A stretch of DNA of 64,000 nucleotides from Cordilura impudica. Its lineage: Eukaryota > Arthropoda > Insecta > Diptera > Scathophagidae. This document shows, piece after piece, positions 44,470 through 56,489 of the stretch. The translations under genes were made by a program, and so were the position numbers. Where the stretch lies: assembly GCA_963682025.1 (NCBI GenBank), contig OY821517.1:233871326-233935325 (forward strand). The letters run 5' to 3'. How positions within the stretch are numbered: the first letter of the stretch is position 1; the number at the start of each line of letters is the position of its first letter. The notes beneath the pieces were generated by a model, which saw nothing but the letters and a program-made list of their open reading frames with translations, was not told where the DNA came from and searched no databases.

Positions 44470-47326
44470 GTTGATTTTTTATATTGTTTTTATGTAATTC
44501 TAATGATATTCTTATCTTATTTTTTATGATATTTTTTCGTTTTTATGTTATTTTTGCATTATTGAAATTGAAAATTAACAAATTAAAAATAATTTTTTTA
44601 TTTTTGAAAAATTGAAAAAAGTAGTGTAGGGAAAAATGTAGAGAGAAAAAAAGTGGGTGTAGGAAAAAAGGGATTTTTTTTCATTAGCGTAGAGATTTCT
44701 GTAAAAATCTCCTGGCATCACTGGTACCTATTAAAAAACAATGTAAGATTTCACAAAACAATGGGACGTATATCTGCTTTGTTCAAAAGCTTTCATAAGA
44801 CTAAATGAAATTGTTACTTATGCATGAAACACATAGACGACAGAGGCTACACAAACACACGGATACAAATGCTGCTGGCTACAATTGTAGTCGTGTAGTC
44901 AACTACTTAATTTTTTTGAAAACGACAGCAACATATAACAACAATATAAATATACAAAATCATTTTTATTTCAGTAGTGCCAGTTATATTTTTTTTTTTT
45001 TACTTTATTAAAATAGAAAAACATGTATGATTCTATATAAAATTGTCTTAAATATATTACTTATTTATAATGCATTATTATAACGTAAAAATAAATAAAT
45101 AAATTTACTTATTAATAGAATTATTATAGCATTTCATTTTGCGATTAATTTTTTCAACAAAATAAAATATTTCATAGCACTAATATCTTTTACATATTTT
45201 GTTATATTGTCAACACTATTTTTATTTTGTAGCCAACAAAAACAGAAATTAGCCTAAGTTGACTACAGCAGCAAAAGTGGTCATGTAGTCGTGTAGCTGT
45301 GTTGGTGTCAAAATAATCGTTTTCATATAAACGTGTGTATTTTATTTTTGACAGGCTGTAGTCGTGTAGCCGCTGTCGTCTATGTGTTTCATGAGAGAGT
45401 TCGGCTAACTGGTGCCATTATGTATATGTGTGTGTAAACAAAAATATACGATATCCCAGTAATCATTTCGAAGATTGTTTTAACAAAAATCATCTTACTG
45501 TGTCTTCTTCGAGCACTTTTGATGATTAAAAACTGATTAATCACATGCGGTATTAGAAAAAGATTAAGAAATGATTTTTGCTTACGCTTAAACAGTGATT
45601 TATAGAAAAATGACATTAAATATGACTCAAAAATAAGTCGATATTAATCAGAAAATTGGATAAAAAAGGTTCTCGAGATGAGTCAGGGGTAAGGTAATAT
45701 TTCCTCCCAACAAAAGAATATTTTGTGATCAGCAAAAGAGCGCATTTATGACTGTTTTAATAGCACAGAGGAGTCAAAAAAGACTCCACATGATCACTTA
45801 TTGCAAAAAATGTTTACTGGGATTTTATTCACTATCTGTAGAAACAGTTTTTTAAGTAAAACGAATCTGCACACAATTTCAATTCTATTTCGTTTACAAT
45901 GATACGATCACTTTGTTTACTAGCTAGTAGTAAAATAAGAAAATAGTATTATAATACAGCGTAATGATGAATTGTACTTCTCAATTAGTTTATTTTTAAT
46001 GTGCTATAAGAAGTTCGGTTTGTGCTAAGAAATGAATGAATATATGCTTCCCAGGGCGAAGCTTAATCATTGCACTTTGATTGAGTTGATCCCGCGACTA
46101 TTCCTGATGTGGATAGCTCGTGCCTACAATTTTTGGTAGTTGGGAATGGCGTTTGTGAAAAGGGAAGCATGAACACTTGTTTCCCAGAGCGAGGCTTAAT
46201 CATTGCACTTTGATTGAGCTGAGCTCCGCGATTATTCCTAATGCGGAATAACTCGTGCATTAAATTCTCGGTTGTCCGGGAATGGCGTTTGCCTGCGCCA
46301 AACATTAAATAATAAATTTTAAAAATGTATTATAATTAAATATTATTGACATTATATTGTTATCATCTGAGAAAAAAAAATTTTTTAAACACCAATTTTT
46401 AACAGGGTAGAATTTTATGGTTTCAATACTACTTTCAAATGCAAGTATGTACTAAAAGTAGAACCCTTAAAATCATACTATTTTTTGCAACCCTAAAAAT
46501 TGCAATATTTTGTATAAATAAAATAATTTATATTTTATTATTTTTAATATGCGCTTATAATCGAAATACATATACAGAATATATGAATGTTATTTATAGT
46601 ATTTTAATATTTGCAACAGTAGTCTGTATGTATCAATTTGTAATATTTTGTGATCTTATAAAAATCGCAGAATATTGATAATGATTTTATATAGTTTCTT
46701 TTATTAATTAACTAACTTAAATATTACACCATAAAATGTTGATATTGGTGAATTTTTATATTACTACCACAACGACCATAAAAACAACAAGTACAGCTGT
46801 GACAAAATACAAAATTTAGAATAACAATAGAGGAAAACATCATATTTTTTTACCTTTTCAGTGATTTCTCGGCACCTATGAACCTATTGTCACGATTTAA
46901 AAAACAGGAACCTTCTCGTGATGTTGGTGTATCATTCTCACTAACAAAAAGCGCCCTAGCTGTCCTATTGAGAACGTTATCGTGACAAGAACAACATAGT
47001 CAAATCATATTTTTTCAAGACTTTTTTTACTCCATCGTTCAATTCTCGGGACCAGATAAACCGATTTGGACGATTTTAAATAGCAAACTTTTCAAGATAT
47101 TACTGAATCATTTTTTATACCAACGAGCAACCTAGTTGCCCGATTGAAGCCGTCATCGTGATTTCCACAGACGGACAGCCGGACAGACGGACATCGCTAT
47201 ATCAACTCCGCTTGTTATAAGGATCACAAATATATATATTTTATGGGGTCCAGATTTTTTTTCTAATTATTACAAACGGAATGACAAACTTATATATACC
47301 CTCTGCACACTGGAGTGGAGGGTATA

Positions 47327-48099
47327 AAAATACAATATCAAACGTTGTTTTTGTGTTTTTCTCTTTAAATAAATTTATACATAATTTTTTTTTTTGCTAA
47401 ATTTACATTGTTTTTTATTAACAACTAGGTATTTTATTTGCTTTAGATGTAGGTGAATTTTGACTCCCTTTATATTAACTCGTAGTGTCTGCTTGACGAA
47501 CAAATTCTGGATCGATTTTAACCACTTTCCCGTGACCCAATCGATGTGAATTTTTGCAGGCAGGCTCTTGGCAATGACAGAAATGATCTAACAAATTTTT
47601 TTAGTGATGCCAAAACAATGGAAACTTTTCAATTTTTCTACCAGAGTTGATAAAAAATGTGCAAAGGGTTTGTTTTTATTATATTATTACCACAACGACC
47701 ACAAAAACCACAAGTCCAGCTATGACAACAATGCAACATTTAGAATAACAACAAGAACAATATAGAAACATCATGTTTTTAATTTTTTTTTTAGTTTTTC
47801 AGAGATTTCCCTGGAGCTGTTCCACTGATTTTTGAAATAGAAATCTTCCCATGAGTTTGTTGAATCATACTCACTAAAAATGATCACCCTAGCTGTCCTA
47901 TTGAGGGCGTGATCGTTGCCCGATTGATGCCGTCATCGTGATTTCCACAGACGGATACACGGACATCGCTATATCAACTCCGGTTGTTATCAGGATCACA
48001 AATATATATATTTTATGGGGTCCAACATTTTTTTTCTAATTATTATAAACGGAATGACAAACTTATATATACCCTCTGCACACTGGAGTAGAGGGTATA
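47327..48099 (-). mobile_element. DINE-like element Z, 5' segment
   Basis: Ends at 48099 with the reversed TATACCC terminus, followed at once by PLE2 sequence ATTACAATAAAAG. It matches the first part of Y (about 38377-40434) without Y's two MITEs. About 250 bases are missing between the (GTCY)n core and the interior, near 47908-47920. A further 40-base piece of Z is at 43074-43113. Confidence 0.78.
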
Positions 48100-48337
48100 A
48101 TTACAATAAAAGAACCATAAGTTAATAACAAACTTCAAAAATACATAATACATTTTTATAGAAACATTTTACTCAAATTTAAATTTGTCAAATTTAATAC
48201 ATTTAATAAACAATATATTCTGTTTTACGTATACAACATAAAACACGAAATTAATTTAAAGCAAATGTAGAAAATAAATAAAAGTAAATATCACAGTAAA
48301 AATGTCTTAAACTAGTATCACAGCTGAAAGTTAGAAA

Positions 48338-48700
48338 CTAAAATAAAGCAATTGTATAATTTGCGTTAGTTTTATCCTTGTCTTCTTTTTTGTTTATTGC
48401 ACAGTTTATTTGTTGTTGTATCCGAAGGCTTTCAAATGTGTATCGTTTATTTTCCCTTCGTTCCTTGTCTAATATTCTAACATTTGCTAGATCAGCCGTA
48501 TGTTCGTTTTCATTACAATGTTGTGCTAGCGCAGTTGTGTGTTTACCTTTTTTAATGTCTGTCTCGTGTTCTGTAACTCTTATGTTTAAACTTCTCTTGG
48601 TTGTTCCTATATAAATTTTACCACAGCTTTCATCTGTGTTGCCCATACATTTAATTTCATAAACTACATTGCTTTGTTGTCCTTATTCTATTTTTGTTTT
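48338..48700 (-). CDS. GIY-YIG endonuclease domain of PLE2
   Basis: C-terminal endonuclease of a Penelope-like element, here undeleted. About 48675 reads NVVYEIKC (the GIY strand), then CGKIYIGTTKRSLNIR (the YIG strand and conserved Arg), HETDIKKGKHTTALAQHC, and a C-terminal segment with FESLRIQQQIN carrying a candidate catalytic Glu. A stop sits just upstream near 48685, so it is cut off from the RT and would not be made as a fusion. The whole copy is non-autonomous. Confidence 0.8.
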
Positions 48701-48920
48701 TGTTTGTGTAAATAATGGTTTAATTTTATCGTCGTCTATTATCTGTTTTAGTTGTTTATTTTTGGTCAGCTTGGGTACATATGAGAGGCTGCAAAATTTG
48801 GTGTTGCCAGATGTATCGTTTTTTAGTTTTATTGTTTGTTGAATTCCCATTTATTGCCTTTGCAATTAAGTTATTTATTATATGGTTTGGGTAACTATTG
48901 TTTGATAATATTTCTTTAAT

Positions 48921-49562
48921 TTATATTTTTATATTTTTGGTTTTAAATTTATCGTCGCTTAATGATAAAACTTTGTTTATTAAGTTTATTGCCATATTTG
49001 TTTTCTGTGATGTTGGCTGTGTTAAGTGAAAGTTTATCAACCGTCCAGATGATATTGATTTTGTGTACCAATCGGTAATAATGCGACTGTTTTCCCTGTA
49101 TAATTTCATATCAAGAAATGGGATAGAATAATTTTCTTCTCTTTCTAGTTTGAACTTTAATTTATTGTGATAATTATTAAAGGTTTTCAGTATGAGTTCC
49201 TCGTCCTTTTGCCTTATAACTTCAAACATATCGTCCACGTACTTCGTCATTAATTTCATTTCCATATTCTGTTTTCCCAAATCTTCGATTACATTTTCCA
49301 ATAGCGTATCCAACAAAGTGGATTTCCCATCGGCATGCCATATGTTTGATGGTATAACGTTTTTTCATATATGAAATGATTGTTGTCGTTGAGACAAAAT
49401 TGTAATAGTTTTAGAAATTGCGTCCTGGGTATTTTTGTGTGTTTTTGTAGATTGTTTCATTGTTTCATTATATTATTTATTACCAAATGTATTGGTATGT
49501 TGGTAAATAGAGATACCACATCTAAAGATATCAGGATTTCATCGTCATCAAGAACTATATTA
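48921..49562 (-). pseudogene. PLE2 reverse transcriptase, 5'-truncated
   Basis: Palm and thumb part of a Penelope-type RT: the catalytic TKYVDDMF near 49240, FLDMKLYRENSRI near 49110, and the C-terminal SKR-like region to 48921. The frame breaks near 49317, where about 35 bases coding MPMGNPLSP-type sequence are altered or missing, and again near 49380-49460. SLDVVSLFTNIP is still readable near 49520. It is truncated at the DDDEILI segment by the inverted PLE3. Confidence 0.8.
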
Positions 49563-50898
49563 GAAGCCCACCTTAGAGAGTTCTAAAAATCTTAACAAAT
49601 ATTTACCAAAAAAAAGGTCGATAAAATTTATGATCAATTAAAATTATCGGAGGGCCCGCCGAATATAGGATTATTAAATCAAGCAACAATATGAAAAACT
49701 TTTTTGCACACATAAGACTGAAATATGACGTGGATACCTGTAACTTATTAAAGAAATTTTGCAGGGAAACGTAGAGATTGGCAAAACAAGTGGAGAAACT
49801 TAAATATCTGTTAATATGTAGAAGTAATGGACTAACACCAATGCATCTGGTGAATTCAACTAGGAACTATAGGCAATTTTTTACTTCTATGGAGATGTCA
49901 CAGGAACTAAGTAAGGTAGAACAAAAATATCACATTAAACTTTTAAATCTGGAGATAAAAGAAACTAATATAATTGTCAAAAATGTAAAAAAAAAGAGAA
50001 GAATTTTATTGAAAGAAGTCTTAAGTCAACACTAAGCGAAGAAGAATTTGATAATTTTATGAAGAGACAGAAAATTAGATATAAAACCATTTTAACAACA
50101 GACAATCAAATTCATTTAAGTAAAATACGTAATCTAAAACGTAAGCAACTCTACAAATATAACGTTAAGTTCAATCCATCTTGGTTTGTTAACAGAACAA
50201 ACGTAGTTTTTACAGAAGAAAGCCAATGGCTACTTTCTCTTGGTTCCAAATTTGCACTCCCAGTGTGCAATAACAATATTTCTAGTATAGATTTAATAGC
50301 GGATCTTGAACAATTGGTCCAGACTCTAGATGATGATAGAGAAAAAGATAAAATTAGATCTAAGATTACAAATACAAGAACGGCGAGAAACAATCAAAAA
50401 TAAACATTTATTTATAAGGAAGATTACAAAAGGCAGATGAGAAAATTATTAGAGGATAAGACAACATATAAAACGATACGAACTGACCCAACTTTAAAAC
50501 TACAACGAACAAACAACAATTTTACTATGGATTTATACAAACAGGAATACCTAACAAGATACGAGAAAATTTATTTCACATCAAATTCAGTAACAGCCCC
50601 GAGATTATACGGTCTCCCTAAAATCCACAAACCCAATACACCACTTCCCCCAATCTCATCATCAGTGGAAGTACCTTGCTTTAATCTTGCAAAATTTAAA
50701 GGTAACATATTGAGGAACATAATCTTGGACAAATATACCATCAAAAATGAACAGGAACTCAAAAACAAACTGGACAATATAGTTCTTGATGACGATGAAA
50801 TCCTGATATCTTTAGATGTGGTATCTCTATTTACCAACATACCAATACATTTGGCAATAAATAATATAATGACACAATGGAACACTCTAAAAAACACT
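49563..50898 (+). pseudogene. Penelope-like element PLE3, 5' leader to mid RT
   Basis: A head-to-head partner of PLE2. The leader (CCCACCTTAGAGAG) starts at about 49567; MKNFFAHIRLKYDVDTCNL starts at 49691. It has a single N-terminal unit, whereas PLE1 has a 52-bp duplication. RT signs are YGLPKIHKPNTPLPPISSS (about 50610) and SLDVVSLFTNIP (about 50810). Breaks: TAG near 49772, a frame change near 50033, and a deletion at about 50400 removing the KADKGNK-type region. The RT stops before the YVDD motif. Confidence 0.85.
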
Positions 50899-50925
50899 TT
50901 AGAGAATTCTAAAAATCTTAATAGA
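50899..50925 (+). mobile_element. Start of a further PLE leader
   Basis: CACTTTAGAGAATTCTAAAAATCTTAAT repeats the PLE 5' leader (compare minus 24893-24920) directly after the truncated PLE3. This points to a template jump or tandem PLE junction. Confidence 0.65.
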
Positions 50926-51367
50926 AACAAAATCAACCACTGTCATTACTAATGAAGACATCTCCGTAAATGAGAATAATAGAAACTTATTGAAGACATA
51001 AAGGTAGTGGTTGTGAGCACGGTTTGATTTGCGACATGAATTCCATTTTGTTGGAATTATAAATTGCGTCGATCCCCTAGCAACAGTACTAGAAGACTAC
51101 CGTGGAAAAAGAGTATAATGCACTTATATTAACCATATGGACCTTTTTACCATTTAATAAGATTAATACGTATTTTCGGGGATAACCCGAAATTTTAAAA
51201 TAAAGCGCTAATATTAAAAAATAATCAAGATGATTTGTCCAAATAGTTCAGATGATAATTCATTTATTAAGAATTTTTTATAAATTTTCAGACGTCCCAA
51301 GAAAAATCTAAAATTCAACTATAATTTTTTTAAAATTAAATCAAAAATTTTCAATACAAGTCGATTT
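50926..51367. other. Intergenic, nothing recognised
   Basis: Unique A+T-rich sequence between PLE3 and the old DINE copy. No coding or repeat signal seen. Confidence 0.5.
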
Positions 51368-52332
51368 TAAACCCTCAAAGTGTACATATGCAGAGGGTAT
51401 ACATCAGTTTGTCATTCCGTTTATAACGCATCGAAATAAGTTCCTGGGCCCATAAACCATATATTTTCTTGATCCTTATAACAAGAGAAGTTGTTTTTTA
51501 AAAAATGCATTTTTTTTTAAGTACCATTCTTCAAAGAATATTTTTCTTAAAGTATCCTTTTTTAAAATATCTTTTTAAAAAAGTACCTGTTTTTTTAAGT
51601 ACTTTTCCTTAAAAAGCATTTTTTTTAAAGTACCTCGTTTTAAGTAGTACATATTCTCCAAAAAAAAACAATTTTTTTTAAATAGCCATTAAAAAACATC
51701 TTTTCTTAAACAAGTACATTTTCTTAAAAATATGCCCTTTTTTAAAAAAAAGATCAGTTTCTTAAAAAGTATTTTTTTAAAGTACGCTTTTTTTAAAAAA
51801 GTACCTTTTTAAAAGGATAACTTCCTTCTTAAAGTAGATTTGCTTAGAAAGTTACCTTTTCTCAAACAAGGATCTTTTATATAAAATAACTTTTTTTAAA
51901 TAATTTAAAAAAAAAGTAAATCCTTTTAAAGTACTTTTTTAAAAAAAGCACATTTTTGCTTGTATATGGCAAACCAAAAATTGCTAAGGTTTTTAAAAAC
52001 TTTTATTTTGAAATACCGCATAATTTTTAGCTCTCAAAACATTGAAAGTTATTATTCCTTATTGTGACTATTGATATTCTGTTGTAACCATTGAACAATG
52101 AATTGCGAAATGGGTTAAATCGGGCATCACTGTGTCAAGATATGGTCTAAATATATGGAGATACCTCCGAAAATGCTAAAAAATCTGTGTATTTGCTGTA
52201 ATAATTGGGTAGTAAGTTTAACAAGTTGTTTACTTTTTCAAATATTTTGTTTACATTTATTATCAATACCCAAACCGGGGTGGAGGGTATCAAAGATTCG
52301 GCACAGCCGAATTTAACACTCTTACTTGTTTT
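51368..52332 (+). mobile_element. Old, diverged DINE-like element E
   Basis: A degraded 5' end (ACCCTCAAAGTGTACATATGCAG then TTTGTCATTCCGTTT) and a good 3' end (GGTGGAGGGTAT, hairpin ATTCGGC/GCCGAAT, ACTCTTACTTGT at 52331). The interior, 51490-51960, is a low-complexity zone of T-runs, A-runs and AAAGTAC words. Confidence 0.7.
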
Positions 52333-54370
52333 ATCAATACTTTGTATGACATTTTCAGTTTTTTTGAAAATGGTTTAAATAAAACAATATACTAAATTTG
52401 GAACCAAATAGGTATTTTTGTTGCATATTCATTTATGCCCTGTTCGGCCCGATCCATTGATGCCTTTTTGATAACTGCTTAAAAAATTTATACTTCTTCA
52501 GGGGAGGGGGAACTTTAATGGAGGCTATGTCAAAATATGGATTGATTCTTGTCAATTTTGGTAGGCGTTGTTTACGGGATATAAAAAGCGTTTGTAGTAT
52601 ATTTCTCTATATTCCTATATTTGTAATTTGCTTCTGTCAAAAATTTTAAAAGGGTGGACGGAAAAAATAGCTAAATTGACTCTGAAGATGATTCTGAAAA
52701 AAAAACATATTATTTTCTTTTCATATCTACATACAATACTTATGTGAATAGCAAGCAACCTTCTTTTAAATTTTTTAAGACCAATATAAGTGAAGGCCTC
52801 CGTACCTACAAGGTAATGGATTTATAAAAAAAAAGTTGAAGACTTGGTGCGACCACTCAACAGTAATGAGAAAAATCTTTAAACAAATCTGTGTTTTACT
52901 TTTTCATGACTCTTAATATATATTTAGGTTACCCCATTAAAAATATAACATTAATTTTTATGAGCGAACCAAGTATATGTACTTGCCTCCAAATTGGAAT
53001 CCACAGTTTTTGTCGATCACGTAAATGTGTTGCAAATCTATTATTCTCACAAAGTGAATAATAATGACATCTTCCTTTTTCGTATGACATTGAGGTTACA
53101 GCATTGAGTGAAAATAGCGCTCGTTTTGACAAGTCATTAATCTGTAAATAAAATAGTAAATAGTAATAGTAAATAAATAAATAAAAGATATATCTGGACC
53201 TTAATATTATTATCATATTTAGTTAACGTATAGTCAAACTGCTTTCTCTTATTGAGAAAATAACTTCCAGTGCAGTTCATAATAACAACGATTATGATAC
53301 AAAATATTATATTTGTATTTTTATAGTATTGGACGAGTTGAAATACTAGTTTATATTAAAATTTCGCGAGTTATTTTTTATACTGTTTTTATAAAATGAA
53401 TATATATTGATATTTTAATTTCAGGCCGCTAGTAATTAATACCATAATTAATATTCAGATCATTTATGTTGTGTTCAATATCATGTGGTAGAGCAGGTGA
53501 CATAATACATTTTTCTAAAAATTATAACTTCTCAGTGAATCTTTTTAATTAGACCTGTTTCTCGCATTAAGTCTTCGTTATTAATAATATTTATGTTATA
53601 GTGATAAGTTTGTTTCTAAATTTGATACAAGGGTGGTCCTGGTTTAATCCTGCGTCTATCTCGCATACACTCGTACTTGAATTTTTTTTTAAATTCTATA
53701 GTGGCATCTGTATTTAATGTATGTGACCCAGTAAAATATAACGCTTCCAAATAAGCAAGTTTTTAAAGAAAAATATTAACTATGCCGCACACACCTGTTC
53801 ACATAATATCTGATCAATTAGAAACACTATTTTTTCAAAGTTAAGGTAATTTTTCATAGCTTATCTTATATAGCTGAGAATTCACGGGTTTTTTTTTACA
53901 GTGGAAAGATTATTTTAATCGGTCTGCCTTATAAACCTACTACTTAGTAAGAGATAAGTGTTAGTTTAAGGTCTTGATATATTTTAGTATGAATTTAATG
54001 TAAAGTTAATCGTTTGTTTTACTACTTCCAGAAGGTTTTTTAGAGCTTCGTTCCTTTCTGCTTCTAAAAATTTTTTTTTCTTGCTGGGATATAAAAAAGA
54101 TCATGATCATTCCTATGTAAATATTTTTAATAAAAATTATATCATATTATTGAGTTTGAAAATTTCGTAGTTAATTAAAAATCAACATCGCTCCTGTTAA
54201 CTAACATCTGTTAATAGACTACTGTAAAATTTTGCGTCTTTTAGCTGGTGTTTTGCAAAAATGGAAGAAGTGAATTTTTTTAGCCTCAACTTCAATGCTT
54301 AAGAAGTGGTTTACTCAATTCCGTTGTGTTCGTACCAGCCCATGTGGGGGCTTCGAACTGCTGTCTCATC
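52333..54370. other. Region without recognised transposons; possible host intron
   Basis: About 2 kb with no repeat family shared with the rest of the window. It holds the candidate exon at 52983-53141; the remainder shows no coding signal on either strand. Confidence 0.45.
52983..53141 (-). CDS. Candidate host-gene exon, unknown product
   Basis: On the minus strand a long pyrimidine-rich tract ends TATTTACAG at 53142, then 159 bases (exactly 53 codons) are open, then GTACAT (52982 down) offers a donor. Both junctions are phase 0. The peptide has mixed, non-repetitive composition with several Cys, His and Trp (SMSYEKGRCHYYSLCENN, RDRQKLWIPIWRQ), unlike translated A+T-rich noise. I do not recognise the family. 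No neighbouring exon was found in the window, so flanking introns would have to be long. It could be a chance frame. Confidence 0.4.
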
Positions 54371-54372
54371 TA

Positions 54373-55923
54373 CACTCCCCGACAGCAGGATATCCCCATT
54401 TAAAAAAATTTCATATGTTTTGGTGTAGTGGGTGTGATGATTTTTTTTCTTTAATATTCTCTTGTTCTTCTGAATCTTACTTTACAACAATAACATGAAA
54501 ATGAAACAATTTAAAACGGTAAATTAAATTTTTACATTTTTCAACTATTTACGGTGCGACACCAGGATATCCCCATCTATATGTTTTTAACTCTCAAAGA
54601 GTGAAGTGCTTATAAATAATTAAAATTGTATTTTTAGTTAATTGCTGCTGTTGACTGCTCGATGATAACAATTTTTTTTAAATGGGTCGCGGTAAAACCT
54701 TGACTAAAGAAGAAATTGGTAAAATTCTTGCATTTAAGCAAGAAAATTATTCCAACCGCCAAATTGGGAATAAAATTGGACGAGATCATAAAACAATCAG
54801 CAATTATCTGAATAATCCAGAAAGTTATGGAAAAAACCAAAAAGGATGCACAAAACAAGCAACTACAGAACGAGAGCGCAGGTCAATTTTACGCCAAGCG
54901 TCGAATTCTGCTGCATCCGCTCGAAATATTAAAGCAAAAGTTGAAACTTCTGCCAGTATTCGGACAGTACAAAGAGTAATTAAGGCGTGTCCACATCTTC
55001 AACGGAGGAAACTTTTGAAAAAGCCACATTTACTTGCGCGTCATAAAGTTCCTTGTTTGGAGTACTGCCGGTCTCATTTAAATTGGAAAGAAGAATGGTA
55101 TGAGGTAATATTTTCAGACGAAAAATATTTAATTTAGACGGACCTGATGGCTTTCAATATTACTTCCATGATTTGAGAAAATCTGAGCTGATTTTGTGCC
55201 GTCATCATAGTGCTGTTGGTGCCGTAATGGTATGGGGTGCAATTTAATTTCATGGCGCCATTGATTTGGTTGTTTTAGAAGGTCGGCAGACCGCAGCGGA
55301 TTACACTGAACTTTTAAAAATACAGAAAATTAATTTTGGAGAAATGTTTAATGGTCAAAGATGGATTTTTTAGCACGATAACACGCCTATCCATACATCT
55401 AGATGTGTAAAACAGTGGTTTGGAGACAACAGCGTGGAATTTATGGAGTGGCCACCTTTATCTCCTGACCTAAACATAATTGAAAATTTGTGGGGATGGT
55501 TGTCGCGTACAATATATGCAGAAGGAAGACAATTTGAAAACAGAGAAGGACTTATTGAAGCGATTGAAGATGCTTTTGAGCAAATAACAATAAATAATGT
55601 ACAAAGCCTGTATAGGGGTCTTCCAAACAGACTTTTTGAAGTTGTTCGCAATAATGGAGGACCTACCAAATATTACCAATAAAATATATTTTTAAAAACT
55701 GAATTAATCATTCGTTTCTTTTACTTCTTTTACAGATGGGTAAATAGTTTAAAAATGTAAAAATTTCATTTACCGTTTTAAATTGTTTAATTTTCATGTT
55801 ATTGTTGTAAAATAAGATTCAAAAACACAAGAGAATATTAAAGAAAAAAATCATAGAAATACACCCACTACACAAAAAAATATGACATTTTTTTAAATGG
55901 GGATATCCTGCTGTCGGGGAGTG
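54373..55923 (+). mobile_element. Tc1-like DNA transposon with long inverted repeats
   Basis: Ends CACTCCCCGACAGCAGGATA and complement, flanked by TA (54371-54372 and 55924-55925). Terminal inverted repeats of about 170 bp. A second GACACCAGGATATCCCCATC-like word lies inside the left repeat near 54557, an IR/DR layout with two binding sites per end. Length is 1551 bp, with a single broken transposase gene. Confidence 0.92.
54682..55682 (+). pseudogene. Tc1-like DD34E transposase
   Basis: Cut-and-paste transposase. ATG at 54682; the N-terminus has a helix-turn-helix (LTKEEIGKILAFKQE, SNRQIGNKIGRDHKTISNYL), then a second one (ASIRTVQRVIK). Catalytic motifs: FSDEK (first Asp, about 55117), HDNTPIHTS (second Asp, about 55378) and LNIIENLWG (Glu, about 55478), with 34 residues between the second Asp and the Glu. 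It ends TAA at 55680. Breaks: a frameshift near 55125 and stops near 55243 and 55368. The C-terminal frame from 55434 is intact. Confidence 0.92.
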
Positions 55924-55925
55924 TA

Positions 55926-56227
55926 GCATCATACTCTCCATATTTTTCCATCTGCGACTAATTCAATTTTCCACATTTAAAAAAATGGCACGGTGGCAGG
56001 AGATTTGTTTTGAATGAAGAGGTCATCATTGAAACAAACGCCTATTTTCAGGACCTTGAGAAAACCTATTATTTGGAATAAATAATAAATGGAAAAAGGA
56101 TGGACTAAATAAATCGCCCTAAAAGTCATTGAGTTATATCAAACTATTGTTTGCAAAAATAAAAAAAACTTTTTGTGCATAAATTAAAATTTTGATTTTT
56201 TAAATGAAATATCTTCTAAACCATAAT
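55926..56227. other. Intergenic, nothing recognised
   Basis: Unique A+T-rich sequence between the Tc1-like element and a truncated MITE. Confidence 0.5.
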
Positions 56228-56485
56228 GCACAAAACACATAGACGACAGCGGTTACACGACTACAGCCTATCAAAAATTAAATACACACGTTTATATGAA
56301 AACGATTATTTTGACACCAACACAGCTACACGGCTACACGACAACTTTTGTCGCTGAAGTCAACTTAGGATAATTTCTATTTTTATTGGCTAAAAAACAA
56401 AAATAGTGTTGACAATATAACAAAATATGCTATGAAATATTTTATTTTGGTAAAAAAGAAAATCGCAAAATGAAATGCTGTTGTA
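56228..56485 (+). mobile_element. Truncated MITE of the CACATAGACGACAG family
   Basis: The left end CACATAGACGACAGCGG and the next 230 bases match 4985-5290, without the 95-bp duplication. The right end is missing where the Gypsy LTR region starts. Confidence 0.75.
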
Positions 56486-56489
56486 AAGT

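Larger units (their letters stand above)
43114..47326 (-). mobile_element. DINE-like element A', inverted partner of A
   Basis: Same element as 3058-7146 in the opposite orientation, with both termini intact. It is inserted in Z between T and T: its flanks ATTACACACAAA and AAAATACAATATC join to match an uninterrupted stretch of Y near 40420-40435. It shares A's nested MITEs, lacks A's 95-bp duplication, and keeps a segment at about 44298-44469 that is missing from A. Confidence 0.8.
48100..49562 (-). mobile_element. Penelope-like element PLE2, 5'-truncated
   Basis: Runs from the 3' untranslated region (48100) through the GIY-YIG domain to the middle of the RT, where it meets the inverted PLE3 at about 49562. 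Its true 3' end with the hammerhead lies at 24919-25036, across the Z insertion. Confidence 0.85.
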
